Positions 8,751 through 17,462 of a DNA stretch of 42,444 nucleotides are shown piece after piece. The notes beneath the pieces were generated by a model that worked only from the letters and a program-made list of their open reading frames with translations, ran no database searches and was not told the origin of the DNA. The first letter of the stretch is position 1. Each line of letters begins with the position of its first letter. The stretch lies in assembly GCA_021780225.1 (NCBI GenBank), contig JAJXZF010000068.1, positions 1 to 42,444 on the forward strand, written 5' to 3'. Source of the DNA: Deltaproteobacteria bacterium. Its GTDB lineage: Bacteria > Desulfobacterota > Binatia > Binatales > Binataceae. The position numbers were made by a program, and so were the translations under genes.

Positions 8751-10358
8751 ATGGCTGAGCGCAGGCGGAAATTCTGGGGATGGGGTTACGAGGATCAGGG
8801 TCCGAATCCCGAACAGCAGCGCCATCTGGCGGAACGGATGGCGAAGCGGTTCGACCTCGGCGGCTTCGCTATCACGCCCGCGCCGCGAGTGTCCGAATTG
8901 AATCTGCGCGCGCCGCGCGTCAAACCGCCCGATTCGCTGGCCGCGATCTGCTCGTCGAGCGCGCACGATCGCGCGGCCCACAGCTATGGCAAGAGTTTCA
9001 GCGATATCGTGCGCGCGTTCCGCCGCGATTACCGCAATCCCTTTGACGTCGTCGCCTTTCCGCGCGACGAACGCGATCTGATTGCGGTGCTGGAATGGTG
9101 CGATCGCGAGCGGCTCGCGGCGTCGCCTTACGGCGGCGGCTCCAGCGTGGTGGGCGGCGTCGAACCGCCGTCGCAAGGCGATTATCGCGGCGCGGTGTCG
9201 ATCGATTTGGGCCGGCTCGATCGCGTGCTCGAAATCGATCGCGCGTCGCGCGCCGCGCGCATTCAGGGCGGCGCGCTTGGTCCCGATCTCGAAAATCAAT
9301 TGCGGCCGCACGGCCTGACGCTGCGCCATTTCCCTCAATCCTTTGAGTTTTCCTCGCTCGGCGGATGGATCGCGACGCGCTCCGGCGGCCATTTCGCGAC
9401 GCTTTACACCCATATCGACGATTTCGTCGAGTCGCTGCGCGTGATCACTCCCGCGGGAACGATCGAATCGCGCCGCCTGCCCGGCTCCGGCGCCGGCCCC
9501 AGCCCGGACCGCATGTTTATCGGCTCGGAAGGCACGCTCGGAATTATCACGGAGGCTTGGATGCGTTTGCAGGACCGGCCGAAATTCCGCGCCGGAGCCT
9601 CAGTTTCATTTGCGGATTTCGAAACGGGGGCCAAGGCCGTCCGCGCGATTTCCCAGGCCGGACTTTATCCCGCGAATTGCCGTCTGCTCGATCCGGGCGA
9701 AGCCGCCAACGCCGGCGCGAATCAAGGCGAGGCGGCGGTGCTGGTGCTGGCCTTCGAATCCGCCGACCATCAGCTCGAACCATGGATGAAACGCGCGCTG
9801 GAATGCTGCGCCGATAACGGTGGCAGGGTTCCCGAAGGAGCGGAGCGCACTCGCGCCGAAGCCGGCGCGACGCACGAAGGAGCCGCGGGAGCGTGGCGCA
9901 ACGCGTTTCTGAACGCGCCCTATCTGCGCGACACCGTGGTGGCGATGGGGATGGTCAGCGAGACGTTCGAGACCGCGATCACGTGGGACCGGTTTCCGGA
10001 ATTTCACGCGCGCCTGATGGCGACCGCGCGCGACGCCGTCAAGCGCGTCTGCGGCAAGGGAACCGTGACCGTGCGCTTCACGCACGCCTATCCCGATGGT
10101 CCGGCGCCGTACTACACGATTCTGGCGCCCGGCCGGCGCGGCGCGGAACTCGAGCAATGGGCGGAAATCAAGCAAGCCGTCTCCGACCAGCTAATCGCGC
10201 TCGGCGGCACGATTACGCACCATCACGCGGTTGGCCGCGATCATCGGCCGTGGTACGACCGCCAGCGGCCGGAAGGATTCGCCAACGCGCTCAAGGCCGC
10301 GAAGCGCGCGCTCGATCCGCATGCGGTGCTGAATCCCGGAGTTTTGTTCGATCCGTGA
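8751..10358 (+). CDS. FAD-binding oxidase, alkyldihydroxyacetonephosphate synthase-like
   Basis: The 535-aa protein starts with the family signature RRKFWGWGYEDQGPN. It has a PCMH-type FAD domain (SPYGGGSSVVGG) and the stretch FEFSSLGGWIATRSGG and GSEGTLGIITEA. The C-terminus has the His-rich GTITHHHAVGRDHRPW, typical of alkylglycerone-phosphate synthases. In eukaryotes this family makes ether lipids; bacterial relatives are often only called FAD-linked oxidases, so the substrate is open. The start is set by GGGAG about 8 nt before ATG 8751; an in-frame upstream start adds only Arg/Ala-rich sequence. Confidence 0.88.
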   Translation: MAERRRKFWGWGYEDQGPNPEQQRHLAERMAKRFDLGGFAITPAPRVSELNLRAPRVKPPDSLAAICSSSAHDRAAHSYGKSFSDIVRAFRRDYRNPFDVVAFPRDERDLIAVLEWCDRERLAASPYGGGSSVVGGVEPPSQGDYRGAVSIDLGRLDRVLEIDRASRAARIQGGALGPDLENQLRPHGLTLRHFPQSFEFSSLGGWIATRSGGHFATLYTHIDDFVESLRVITPAGTIESRRLPGSGAGPSPDRMFIGSEGTLGIITEAWMRLQDRPKFRAGASVSFADFETGAKAVRAISQAGLYPANCRLLDPGEAANAGANQGEAAVLVLAFESADHQLEPWMKRALECCADNGGRVPEGAERTRAEAGATHEGAAGAWRNAFLNAPYLRDTVVAMGMVSETFETAITWDRFPEFHARLMATARDAVKRVCGKGTVTVRFTHAYPDGPAPYYTILAPGRRGAELEQWAEIKQAVSDQLIALGGTITHHHAVGRDHRPWYDRQRPEGFANALKAAKRALDPHAVLNPGVLFDP

Positions 10359-10367
10359 AGGCGCGGT

Positions 10368-10670
10368 CTAATCGTCAAGTCCGAGCCGCTTGCGGCCGGC
10401 CGCGCTGATCCGCTCGGGCGACCACGGCGGCTCCCATACGATCTCGACCGTCGCGCGGTTGCAATCCGGAAGGCCGAGCAGGCGATCTTCGATCGTCGTC
10501 GCGATCATCGATCCCATCGAGCATCCCGGACCCGTCAGCGTCATCTTTACCGTCACCGTGTCGCCGCTCAGCTCGACGCCGTAAATCAAACCGAGATCGA
10601 CCACGTTGAGCGGAATTTCCGGGTCGTAGCAATCGCGCAATACTTCGTAAATTTCTTCTTCCTGCAGCAT
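10368..10670 (-). CDS. MIP18-family (DUF59) metal-sulfur cluster assembly protein
   Basis: The 100-aa product is a single MIP18/DUF59 domain: EEEIYEVLRDCYDPEIPLNV, then VVDLGLIYGVEL, then TLTGPGCSMGSMI with the conserved cysteine, and VWEPPWSPERISAAGRKRLG at the end. Relatives (SufT, YitW, PaaD) help deliver Fe-S clusters to client enzymes. It ends 9 nt from the stop of the convergent FAD oxidase. No suf or isc genes are nearby. No ribosome site is obvious, but 10670 is the only sensible start. Confidence 0.9.
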   Translation of the reverse strand: MLQEEEIYEVLRDCYDPEIPLNVVDLGLIYGVELSGDTVTVKMTLTGPGCSMGSMIATTIEDRLLGLPDCNRATVEIVWEPPWSPERISAAGRKRLGLDD

Positions 10671-10799
10671 CGCGGGCGATCGCGCCGGCCGCCGATGCGG
10701 ACGGCGCGCGATGAATCGTTATCGGTCCGGTTACGTAGTATATAGAAGACCGAGGCGGCGCCGCTATCCGCTTTGCGGCGCGCATGACGAGGTTTTCCG

Positions 10800-11174
10800 A
10801 TGAGCGAAAATGACAACGCCCGGCGAATCGCCGAAGATCGCTGCGACGACGCCGTCGAAGCTTTCGCCGACGGCGATTACGACCAGGCCATCGATCTGTA
10901 CAATCAGGCGCTGGAAGCCGATCCGGCCTATGGCGACGCCTTTACCGGCCTGGCGATGTGCCATCAGGCGAAAGGCGACGTCGATGCGGCTATCGAGGTG
11001 ACGAAACGCTATGTCGAAAAAGCGCCCGACGACATCCTTGCCTTCACCAATCTGAGCATGTTCTACCAGAAGAAAGGCATGATTAAGGAAGCCGAAGCGG
11101 CCGGCGCGCAGGCGCGCCTGCTCGATTGGAAACGCCAGCTCAGAGAGGCGAAGGAAAAGTCGCCGAACCAATAG
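10800..11174 (+). CDS. Small TPR-repeat protein
   Basis: The 124-aa protein is almost wholly three tetratricopeptide repeats: DCAVEAF-type helix pair ending LEADPAYGDAF, a second with MCHQAKGDVDAAIEVTKRYV, and a third with LSMFYQKKGMIKEAEAAGAQ. There is no signal peptide or membrane segment, so it is a cytosolic interaction module. GAGG lies 7 nt before the ATG. It precedes an SDR gene by about 55 nt and may be co-transcribed; its partner is not evident. Confidence 0.85.
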   Translation: MSENDNARRIAEDRCDDAVEAFADGDYDQAIDLYNQALEADPAYGDAFTGLAMCHQAKGDVDAAIEVTKRYVEKAPDDILAFTNLSMFYQKKGMIKEAEAAGAQARLLDWKRQLREAKEKSPNQ

Positions 11175-11229
11175 CGGCCGCGCGCTGCGCGGAATATCGC
11201 AGCTATTGATGGGGAGCAACGGGGTGACG

Positions 11230-11991
11230 ATGAAGCTGAAGGACAAGATCGTATTGATAACCGGCGCGGGTTCCGGACTCGGGCGCGAGATGGGTCTTTT
11301 ATTCGCGCGCGAAGGCGCGCAGGTCGGCGTCAACGATATCCGGCCCGAGTCGGCGCGGAATGTCGTTACGGAAATCGAGCGCGCCGGCGGCGCCGCGCGT
11401 CCGTTCGTCGCCGACGTTTCGAGCAGCGCGGCGGTGCGCAAAATGTTCGCCGATTTTCTCGCCGCCTTCGGCACGATCGACGTGCTCGTCAACAACGCCG
11501 GCATCGCCAGCACCCGCGAAAGCGCCGAATTGCCCGGCACGACCGACCTGACCGACGAGGACTGGCGGCTGATGCTCGCGACGCATCTCGACGCTACTTT
11601 TTTCTGCACGCGCGAGGCGCTCAAGACGATGATTCCGAAACGTTCGGGCCACATCGTCAATCAGGGATCGATCGCCGGCACGGCGGGCCTGCCGTTCGTG
11701 TCGAACTATTGCGCCGCGAAGGCCGGCATCATCGGCTTCACCAAATCGGTCGCGCTCGAAGTCGCCAAGCACGGCGTGATCGTCAACGCGATCGCTCCCG
11801 GATTTATCGAAACCCCGATGACCGCGCCGCTTGCGCCGGAGGCCAAGGCGTGGGTGATCGCCAATACTCCGCTGGGCCGGATGGGCGAACCGGCGGATAT
11901 CGCGGCGGCCGCGCTCTATCTGGCGTCCGACGACGCCAAATTCATGGTCGGCCAGGTAATCAGCCCCAACGGCGGCTGGACCACCGCGTGA
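11230..11991 (+). CDS. SDR family oxidoreductase (FabG-like)
   Basis: The 253-aa protein is a classical short-chain dehydrogenase/reductase: cofactor motif TGAGSGLG (11-18), NNAG at 88-91, catalytic Ser147 (NQGSIAG), Tyr160 and Lys164 (SNYCAAKAG), and a C-terminal NGGWTTA in place of the usual DGG. Asp36 in GVNDIRPE suggests NAD(H) preference. Substrate cannot be assigned. An in-frame ATG at 11206 adds eight residues; 11230 is preferred because MKLKDKIVLITGAG is the usual family N-terminus and GGGG precedes it by 5 nt. Confidence 0.92.
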   Translation: MKLKDKIVLITGAGSGLGREMGLLFAREGAQVGVNDIRPESARNVVTEIERAGGAARPFVADVSSSAAVRKMFADFLAAFGTIDVLVNNAGIASTRESAELPGTTDLTDEDWRLMLATHLDATFFCTREALKTMIPKRSGHIVNQGSIAGTAGLPFVSNYCAAKAGIIGFTKSVALEVAKHGVIVNAIAPGFIETPMTAPLAPEAKAWVIANTPLGRMGEPADIAAAALYLASDDAKFMVGQVISPNGGWTTA

Positions 11992-12058
11992 GCGCAGGCG
12001 CAGCGTCTGATGGTGTGCACGCGCCGCAATAGGCTTGCGCGCCGGCGCCGGCCGCAAA

Positions 12059-12086
12059 CGCAAGCCGTGCGGCCGCCCGGCTTGCG
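12059..12086. other. Intergenic hairpin between SDR and malQ
   Basis: CGCAAGCCG at 12059-12067 pairs with CGGCTTGCG at 12078-12086 across a GC-rich loop. No T-run follows, so it is not a clear intrinsic terminator; it may be a transcript 3' end or a repeat. Confidence 0.45.
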
Positions 12087-12122
12087 CTTGCGAATAGCTT
12101 CCCGAAAATCGCCGTCGGATTT

Positions 12123-13661
12123 GTGAAGCGCAGCGCCGCAGTTCTGATTCCGCTGTTCTCGACGCGGACGCCGGCTGACCTCGGACGCGGCGAGATCGCC
12201 GGACTCTATCCGGCGGCGGACTTCACCCTCGCGCTGGGCCATCGGATGATTCAGTTGCTGCCCGTGGATGAAACCGCTCCCGGAGAAACCAGTCCGTACA
12301 GCGCGATGAGCGTGCTGGCGATCGATCCGCTCTACATTTCGTCGTCGGCGCTGCCGGGAGTCGGTCCGGCGTCGCTCGCGCGTGCGCGCGCGGCGGCCGG
12401 GCCGGGCGAACCGCCGGATCCGTCGCGGCTCAGCGCCGCCAAGCTCGAACTGTTGCGGCGTTCGTTCGCGCATTTTCAAGCTCGCGCCTCCGCGCACGAT
12501 CGCTCCGAGTTCGACGCCTATTTGCTTGCCGAACGCGATTGGCTGCCGGACTACGCGCTGTTCCGCGCGCTCAAGGAGCGTTATCGATGGTCGGCGTGGG
12601 ATGCGTGGCCGCGCGATCTCGCGGCGCGCGAGCAGCCCGCGCTGCAAGCGGCGGCGCGCGAGCTTGAGCACGAAATTTCCTTCTATTCGTTTATCCAGTT
12701 CGTCGCTTGCCGGCAGTGGCGCGAGCTGCGCAAGGCGCTGGCGGCCAAGGGCGTGGCGCTGGGCGGCGATCTGGCCTTTTCGCCGTGCCGCGAAAGCGCG
12801 GAAGTCTGGGCCAATCAAGCGATGTTCGACCTTGCGCGCACGGTGGGCGCGCCGCCCGACGCATTTTCCGCCACCGGCCAGCGCTGGGGCCTGCCGATGC
12901 CGGCGTGGAGCGCGATGCGCGCCGGCGGCTTCGCGTTGATTCGTATCCGCACGCGCCGCGCACGCCAGCTCTTCGACCTGTTGCGCATCGACCATGTGGT
13001 CGGCCTCTATCGCACTTACGGCTTCGGCGCCGATCCCGAAGCGGCGGGGGCCTTCGATCCCGCCGATCCGGCGGAGCAGCTTGCGCAGGGCGAGGAGATT
13101 ATCCGCGTCATTCGTGAAGAAGCCGGAGCGATGGAACTTATCGCGGAAGACCTCGGCGTCATCCCGCCGTTCGTGCGGCGATCGCTCGCCGCGCTGGAAA
13201 TCCCTGGCTACAAGGTGATGCGCTGGGAGCGGGAGTGGGATGAAGCCGGGCAACCGTTCATAGCGCCCGCACATTATCCCGAAATTTCCGTGGCGACGAC
13301 CGGCACGCACGATACCGAAACGCTGGTCGAATGGTGGCGCGCCGCGCCCGCCGAGGAGCGCGATGCGTTCGTCGCGATGCTTGGCGCCGCCGCCGGCGTC
13401 GATCCGAAGGCCGCGAACCTTGGCGATCATGCGACCCTCGCGATTATCGAGGCGCTCTATGGCGCGCGGTCACAACTCGCAATCGCGCCGGCGGCGGATT
13501 TATTCGGATGGGACGCCCGCGTCAATGTTCCAGGCACGGTCGGCGACGGCAATTGGAAATGGCGCTTTCCCTATCCGCTCGAAGGCGCCGCGAAAAATAC
13601 CGCGTTGGCCGGGCGCGTCGCGGCCATCCGCGCGATCGCGGAGCGCACGAAGCGGTTTTGA
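12123..13661 (+). CDS. malQ: 4-alpha-glucanotransferase (amylomaltase)
   Basis: The 512-aa protein is a GH77 enzyme of normal bacterial length. It opens with the family's LGRGEIAGLYPAADF and IQLLPVDETAP region. The catalytic residues are nucleophile Asp290 (LRIDHVVGLYRTYGF), acid/base Glu342 (IAEDLGVIP) and Asp397 (TGTHDTETL). It transfers alpha-1,4-glucan segments between maltooligosaccharides in glycogen or maltodextrin metabolism. The start is GTG at 12123. No other glycogen gene is adjacent, so it appears to stand alone. Confidence 0.95.
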   Translation: MKRSAAVLIPLFSTRTPADLGRGEIAGLYPAADFTLALGHRMIQLLPVDETAPGETSPYSAMSVLAIDPLYISSSALPGVGPASLARARAAAGPGEPPDPSRLSAAKLELLRRSFAHFQARASAHDRSEFDAYLLAERDWLPDYALFRALKERYRWSAWDAWPRDLAAREQPALQAAARELEHEISFYSFIQFVACRQWRELRKALAAKGVALGGDLAFSPCRESAEVWANQAMFDLARTVGAPPDAFSATGQRWGLPMPAWSAMRAGGFALIRIRTRRARQLFDLLRIDHVVGLYRTYGFGADPEAAGAFDPADPAEQLAQGEEIIRVIREEAGAMELIAEDLGVIPPFVRRSLAALEIPGYKVMRWEREWDEAGQPFIAPAHYPEISVATTGTHDTETLVEWWRAAPAEERDAFVAMLGAAAGVDPKAANLGDHATLAIIEALYGARSQLAIAPAADLFGWDARVNVPGTVGDGNWKWRFPYPLEGAAKNTALAGRVAAIRAIAERTKRF

Positions 13662-13802
13662 CCGCGCGATTATCCTGGCGTTGGACGCTGAGGAATTCAG
13701 ATTGAGCGGCTCCGCGAATCGATCCGCCGTTTGAAGCTCTGTCGCCCGGACCGGCATGATGCTTAATTCATCGGCACGATGCGCCGCCTTGAAATTTCCT
13801 GT

Positions 13803-14879
13803 ATGCGCCGCCCGCTCTCGATCGCGCTAATCGTAATCGCGCTGGCGCAGGCCGGATGCGCCGCGCGCAAGCCGCCGGAGTCATCCGCGGCGGGACCGTC
13901 CGCGCCCGCGCCGGCCGTCCATGCTGAAACGGCGCCGCCCAAACCGCCCGCGATCGTCGTCGCGCCGTTCGCGATCGCGCGCGGCTTCGACGGCGCCATG
14001 TGGTTCACGGAATTTCGCGCCAGCCGCATCGGCCGTATCACGCTCGACGGCGCGGTGACGACTTTCAACGTTGGCGCCGCCCTCCCGGAACGTATTGTCT
14101 CGGGTCCCGACCAGGCGCTCTGGTTCACCGATCCCGCAGGCAACCGGATCGGCCGTCTCGACCCTTCCGGGGCCTACACCTATGTGCCGCTGCGCGCGCC
14201 GGCCGCGGGACCGGCCAGCATCACCCTCGGCCGCGACGGAAATCTCTGGTTCACCGAGCACGCGGCCAATCGCATCGGACGCCTTACCCCGCTCGGCACA
14301 TTGACCGAATATGTCCTGCCGCATCCGGGCGGTCCCGCCGGCCTCGCGTCCGGACCCGACGGCAATATCTATTTCGCTGAAAATCAGTCGAACCGGATCG
14401 ACCGGATGGCGGCAGATGGCCGGATCGACGAGTTCCCACTGCCGCATCCCGACAGCCGCCCGAACAGCATCATCGCCGCCGCCGACCACAATCTATGGTT
14501 CACCGAGCTGGCGGCGAATCGGGTCGGCCGGCTGAATCCGAACGGCCGCCTCTCGGAATTTACGCTGCCCGCCAGCTTGACGCCCTTCGATATCGCCGCG
14601 GCGAGCGACGGCAAGGTCTGGATTACGGCTCCGCGCGCCCACGCGGTCTGCGCGATTCTTCCGGACGGGCGAGTCGATACGATCTATCTGGCGGATACGG
14701 TTTTTCCCGGATTTATCGCGGCCGGTCCCGACAACAATCTTTGGTTCACCGAGCCGACCGGAAAAATTGGCCGCCTGACGCCCGCCGGCATCCTCACCGA
14801 ATTTCCGCTCGCGCCCGCCGAAAGCTCCGCCGCCGAAGCTCGCGGTCCGCGCCACGATCTTCTGATCGGTCCGCATTGA
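13803..14879 (+). CDS. Exported seven-repeat beta-propeller, streptogramin-lyase-like
   Basis: The 358-aa product begins with a signal peptide (RRPLSIALIVIALAQAGC) that may be lipidated at Cys, although Gln at -3 is not ideal for a lipobox. A Pro/Ala linker is followed by seven copies of a DGxLWFTExxxNRIGRLxPxGxxxEFxLP repeat, as expected for a seven-bladed propeller related to virginiamycin B lyase and NHL/SMP-30 proteins. Most proteins annotated this way are not antibiotic lyases; a periplasmic or surface binding role is as likely. Another in-frame ATG at 13779 adds eight residues before the signal. Confidence 0.85.
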   Translation: MRRPLSIALIVIALAQAGCAARKPPESSAAGPSAPAPAVHAETAPPKPPAIVVAPFAIARGFDGAMWFTEFRASRIGRITLDGAVTTFNVGAALPERIVSGPDQALWFTDPAGNRIGRLDPSGAYTYVPLRAPAAGPASITLGRDGNLWFTEHAANRIGRLTPLGTLTEYVLPHPGGPAGLASGPDGNIYFAENQSNRIDRMAADGRIDEFPLPHPDSRPNSIIAAADHNLWFTELAANRVGRLNPNGRLSEFTLPASLTPFDIAAASDGKVWITAPRAHAVCAILPDGRVDTIYLADTVFPGFIAAGPDNNLWFTEPTGKIGRLTPAGILTEFPLAPAESSAAEARGPRHDLLIGPH

Positions 14880-15014
14880 AGCATGTGCCGGCGTTCGCAA
14901 TACGGCGATCGCTCCGGCAATCCGTTGCCGTTTTCGGCGCAATATGCGCTATAAGCGGTTCAAGCTTCGAGCAATTCAATTTCGCCCCGATGGGGCCGCA
15001 ATGGAGTGAGCCAG

Positions 15015-15911
15015 ATGAGTCGTCATCTCGAAGGAAAAGTAGCCGCCGTCACTGGCGGAGGACGCGGTATCGGCCGCGAAGTGGCCAGGGCGCTCGCGGC
15101 GCAAGGCGCCTCGGTCGTCGTCAACGACCTTGGCGTCACCGTCGCCGGGCAGCGCGAAACTTCGTCGCCGGCGGACGACGTCGTAAAGGAGATCAAGGCC
15201 GGCGGCGGTAAGGCGTCGTCCAATCATGAGGACATCTCGACGCCGGAGGGCGGCGAAAGCCTGGTCAATCAAGCGATCAAGGATTTCGGCCAGCTCGATA
15301 TTCTGGTGAACGTCGCCGGCATCCTGCGCGACCGCATGATCTTCAACATGACGATCGAGGAGTGGGACGCCGTCATCCGCGTGCATCTCCGCGGCCATTT
15401 CTGCACGATGCGTCCGGCGACCGCGCACATGCGCGAACGCCGCTACGGCAGAATTATCAATTTTTCCTCAAATTCGGCGCAAGGCGCCCCCGGCCAGCCC
15501 AACTATGCGGCGGCGAAAGCGGGTATCCTTGGCCTCACCTGGAGCTCGGCGACCGCCCTGCAGAAGTACAACATCACCGTGAATGCGATCATGCCCGGCG
15601 CGTCGACCCGGATGACCGACACGATTCCGGCCGGCCGGCTGCCCGGAACCCGTCCGGAGGCGACCAGCGCGGCAGGCACGCCGATGGATCCGGCGAACGT
15701 GCCGCCGGTTATCGTCTATCTCGCGAGCGACGAAGCCGCCGAGGTCACCGGGCAGACTTTCGGCGCCTCCGGATACCGCATTTCGCGCTTTACGCATCTT
15801 GAAGCGGACAAAATCATCTACAGCGATGGCCCGTGGGACATCGAACATCTGTTCAAGGTCTTCAAGCAGACGCTCGGCACGGGCATGAAGCCGCCGCGGA
15901 TGACGATGTAG
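15015..15911 (+). CDS. SDR family oxidoreductase (multifunctional-enzyme/HSD17B4-like)
   Basis: The 298-aa protein has TGGGRGIG (13-20), NVAG at 99-102 (Val replaces the second Asn), catalytic Ser151 and the pair Tyr164/Lys168 (PNYAAAKAG). The insertion NDLGVTVAGQRETSSPADDV after the second strand and the long C-terminal tail ending GMKPPRMTM are typical of SDRs close to the hydroxyacyl-CoA dehydrogenase part of peroxisomal multifunctional enzymes, so an acyl-CoA or steroid-like substrate is plausible. GGAG lies 8 nt before ATG 15015, which fixes this start over GTG 15006. Confidence 0.9.
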   Translation: MSRHLEGKVAAVTGGGRGIGREVARALAAQGASVVVNDLGVTVAGQRETSSPADDVVKEIKAGGGKASSNHEDISTPEGGESLVNQAIKDFGQLDILVNVAGILRDRMIFNMTIEEWDAVIRVHLRGHFCTMRPATAHMRERRYGRIINFSSNSAQGAPGQPNYAAAKAGILGLTWSSATALQKYNITVNAIMPGASTRMTDTIPAGRLPGTRPEATSAAGTPMDPANVPPVIVYLASDEAAEVTGQTFGASGYRISRFTHLEADKIIYSDGPWDIEHLFKVFKQTLGTGMKPPRMTM

Positions 15912-16082
15912 CCGCGGCGTTTGCCAATCGTTTGGATCGGCGGATGGCCGGCGCGGATCGTCGCGCCGGTCATTTTACGTTCGCGCCGCCGTTACCCGTC
16001 GCGGCGGAGCTTGTTATTCTTGTGCGATAACGCCGCCGGTCCCGGGCGCGGTTTGACGCGGACGCCGGAAGGACGATCCACG

Positions 16083-16754
16083 ATGGGTTCGCTCGCTCTA
16101 TATCAATTTTCGACCAGCCCATTTTGCGCCAAAATCCGCAAAATCCTCGACTTCAAAGGCGTCGATTACCGGATTGTCGAGGTCGATTACCTGGAGCGCA
16201 AGGAACTGCTGGCCGCCTCCGGGCAAATCATGGCGCCGGCGCTGACGCTGGAAACCGGCGAGACGATCGCCGATTCCGATCGCATTGCCGAGCGGCTCGA
16301 TGAGCTGTATCCCTCGCCGACGATTTTCCCGCCCGAAATGCGCGGCATCCATCTGGCGCTGGCGCGTTACTTCGACACGGAACTCGAAGACGCGCTGTTT
16401 CGCGCGGCGATTCCGGAAGAAATCGCCCATTACGCGCGTCAGGGGCGCGATCGCGAGGCGTTTTACCGTCTGATTCGGGAGCGCAAGTACGGCGGCGGAT
16501 TTTGCGACGACGCGATTCGGCGTCACGCCGAACTGCTCGATATCGCGAATCGGAAACTATCGCCGCTCGATGACGCCTTGCGCGACCGCGCCTTTCTGCT
16601 CGGCCGCATCGGCTACGGCGATTTTGCGCTCTACGGGCAGTTAATTTACTTGACGATCGGAGGCGAGAACAAAATTTCGCCTGATTTGCCCAACCTGCGC
16701 GCATTTCACGATCGCATGGAACGAATCTCCGCCACGCTCGATCCCAACGCCTGA
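16083..16754 (+). CDS. Glutathione S-transferase family protein
   Basis: The 223-aa protein has an N-terminal thioredoxin fold (LYQFSTSPFCAKIRKILDFK, then APALTLETGETIADSDRIAE with the cis-Pro and glutathione-contact Asp-Ser) and an all-helical C-terminal domain (GRIGYGDFALYGQLIYL). SPFC at 12-15 offers a Ser or Cys at the catalytic site. Substrate is unknown. GGAAGGA lies 9 nt before the ATG, a strong ribosome site that fixes the start. Confidence 0.9.
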   Translation: MGSLALYQFSTSPFCAKIRKILDFKGVDYRIVEVDYLERKELLAASGQIMAPALTLETGETIADSDRIAERLDELYPSPTIFPPEMRGIHLALARYFDTELEDALFRAAIPEEIAHYARQGRDREAFYRLIRERKYGGGFCDDAIRRHAELLDIANRKLSPLDDALRDRAFLLGRIGYGDFALYGQLIYLTIGGENKISPDLPNLRAFHDRMERISATLDPNA

Positions 16755-16820
16755 ATGATTGCTGGTTCCGTTCGCGCGGAAGACTCAGCCGGCCGGCAAA
16801 AGCGTCCCGCGGCGGCGACG

Positions 16821-17213
16821 TCACGCCGCGACGGTCACTTCGCGCACGGCGTCGTACAGAAAACGGCTGAACAGGGCGCCGGTCGAGTCCAAAGCGACAT
16901 CGTATGGCGAGGGGGTCCGGCCCGGCACAAAAATCTGATGGGTCTCGTCAACGGCGGCGTAAAGTATGCAGCACGCCAGGGCGGCGTATGGCCGGCCCGC
17001 CATCGGCCCGCGAATCAAAAGCCAGAACAGCACCGCGTAGTTGAAAAAATGCGCCGATTTGCGCACCAATCCGTGCATCATGGCGATATGCGCCGCCGTC
17101 GCCACCGGAAACAGCCAGCGCAGAATCGGTTCGATGATCCGGCCCGTATTCGCAGCGGAAAAAATCGTCGTTGAAAACACGAACAGCGTAATCATCCACA
17201 TGAGCGCGGGCAT
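16821..17213 (-). CDS. VanZ-like membrane protein
   Basis: From ATG 17213 the 130-aa protein has hydrophobic segments at MITLFVFSTTIFSA, WLFPVATAAHIAMM and AHFFNYAVLFWLLIRGPMAG. The VanZ-family stretch RKSAHFFNYAVLFWL is followed by AAVDETHQIFVPGRTPSPYDVALDSTGA. VanZ-like proteins are small integral inner-membrane proteins of uncertain general function. The frame stays open to 17390, but those residues run through a palindromic repeat (VIPARAGI) and look non-coding, so the shorter start is preferred. Confidence 0.8.
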   Translation of the reverse strand: MPALMWMITLFVFSTTIFSAANTGRIIEPILRWLFPVATAAHIAMMHGLVRKSAHFFNYAVLFWLLIRGPMAGRPYAALACCILYAAVDETHQIFVPGRTPSPYDVALDSTGALFSRFLYDAVREVTVAA

Positions 17214-17364
17214 CCATGAACGCGGATTGAAGTCGGATTTGGCCGGAACCGCCGCGCCGATTACCCTGTTTTCCACTCGCTGGATGGCTCCGCTTGCCCG
17301 GCCGATACCCAAGGCGTTTACTCGTAGGAAAAACGCGATCGCGATTCCTTCGCTCGCGTCCGAA

Positions 17365-17384
17365 ATTCCGGCTCGCGCCGGAAT
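17365..17384. repeat. Palindromic repeat fragment (VIPARAGI-type)
   Basis: ATTCCGGC and GCCGGAAT form a perfect 8-bp inverted repeat around TCGC. Such palindromes, read as VIPARAGI in one frame, are common scattered intergenic repeats in GC-rich bacteria. It sits in the divergent zwf/VanZ upstream region. Confidence 0.5.
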
Positions 17385-17462
17385 GACCAATTCTGTTCGG
17401 TCGGCGGGCGGCGTTCAAGGCGTAAATGACGTCCGGCAGTCCTCCAGAGGATAATTGTTCAC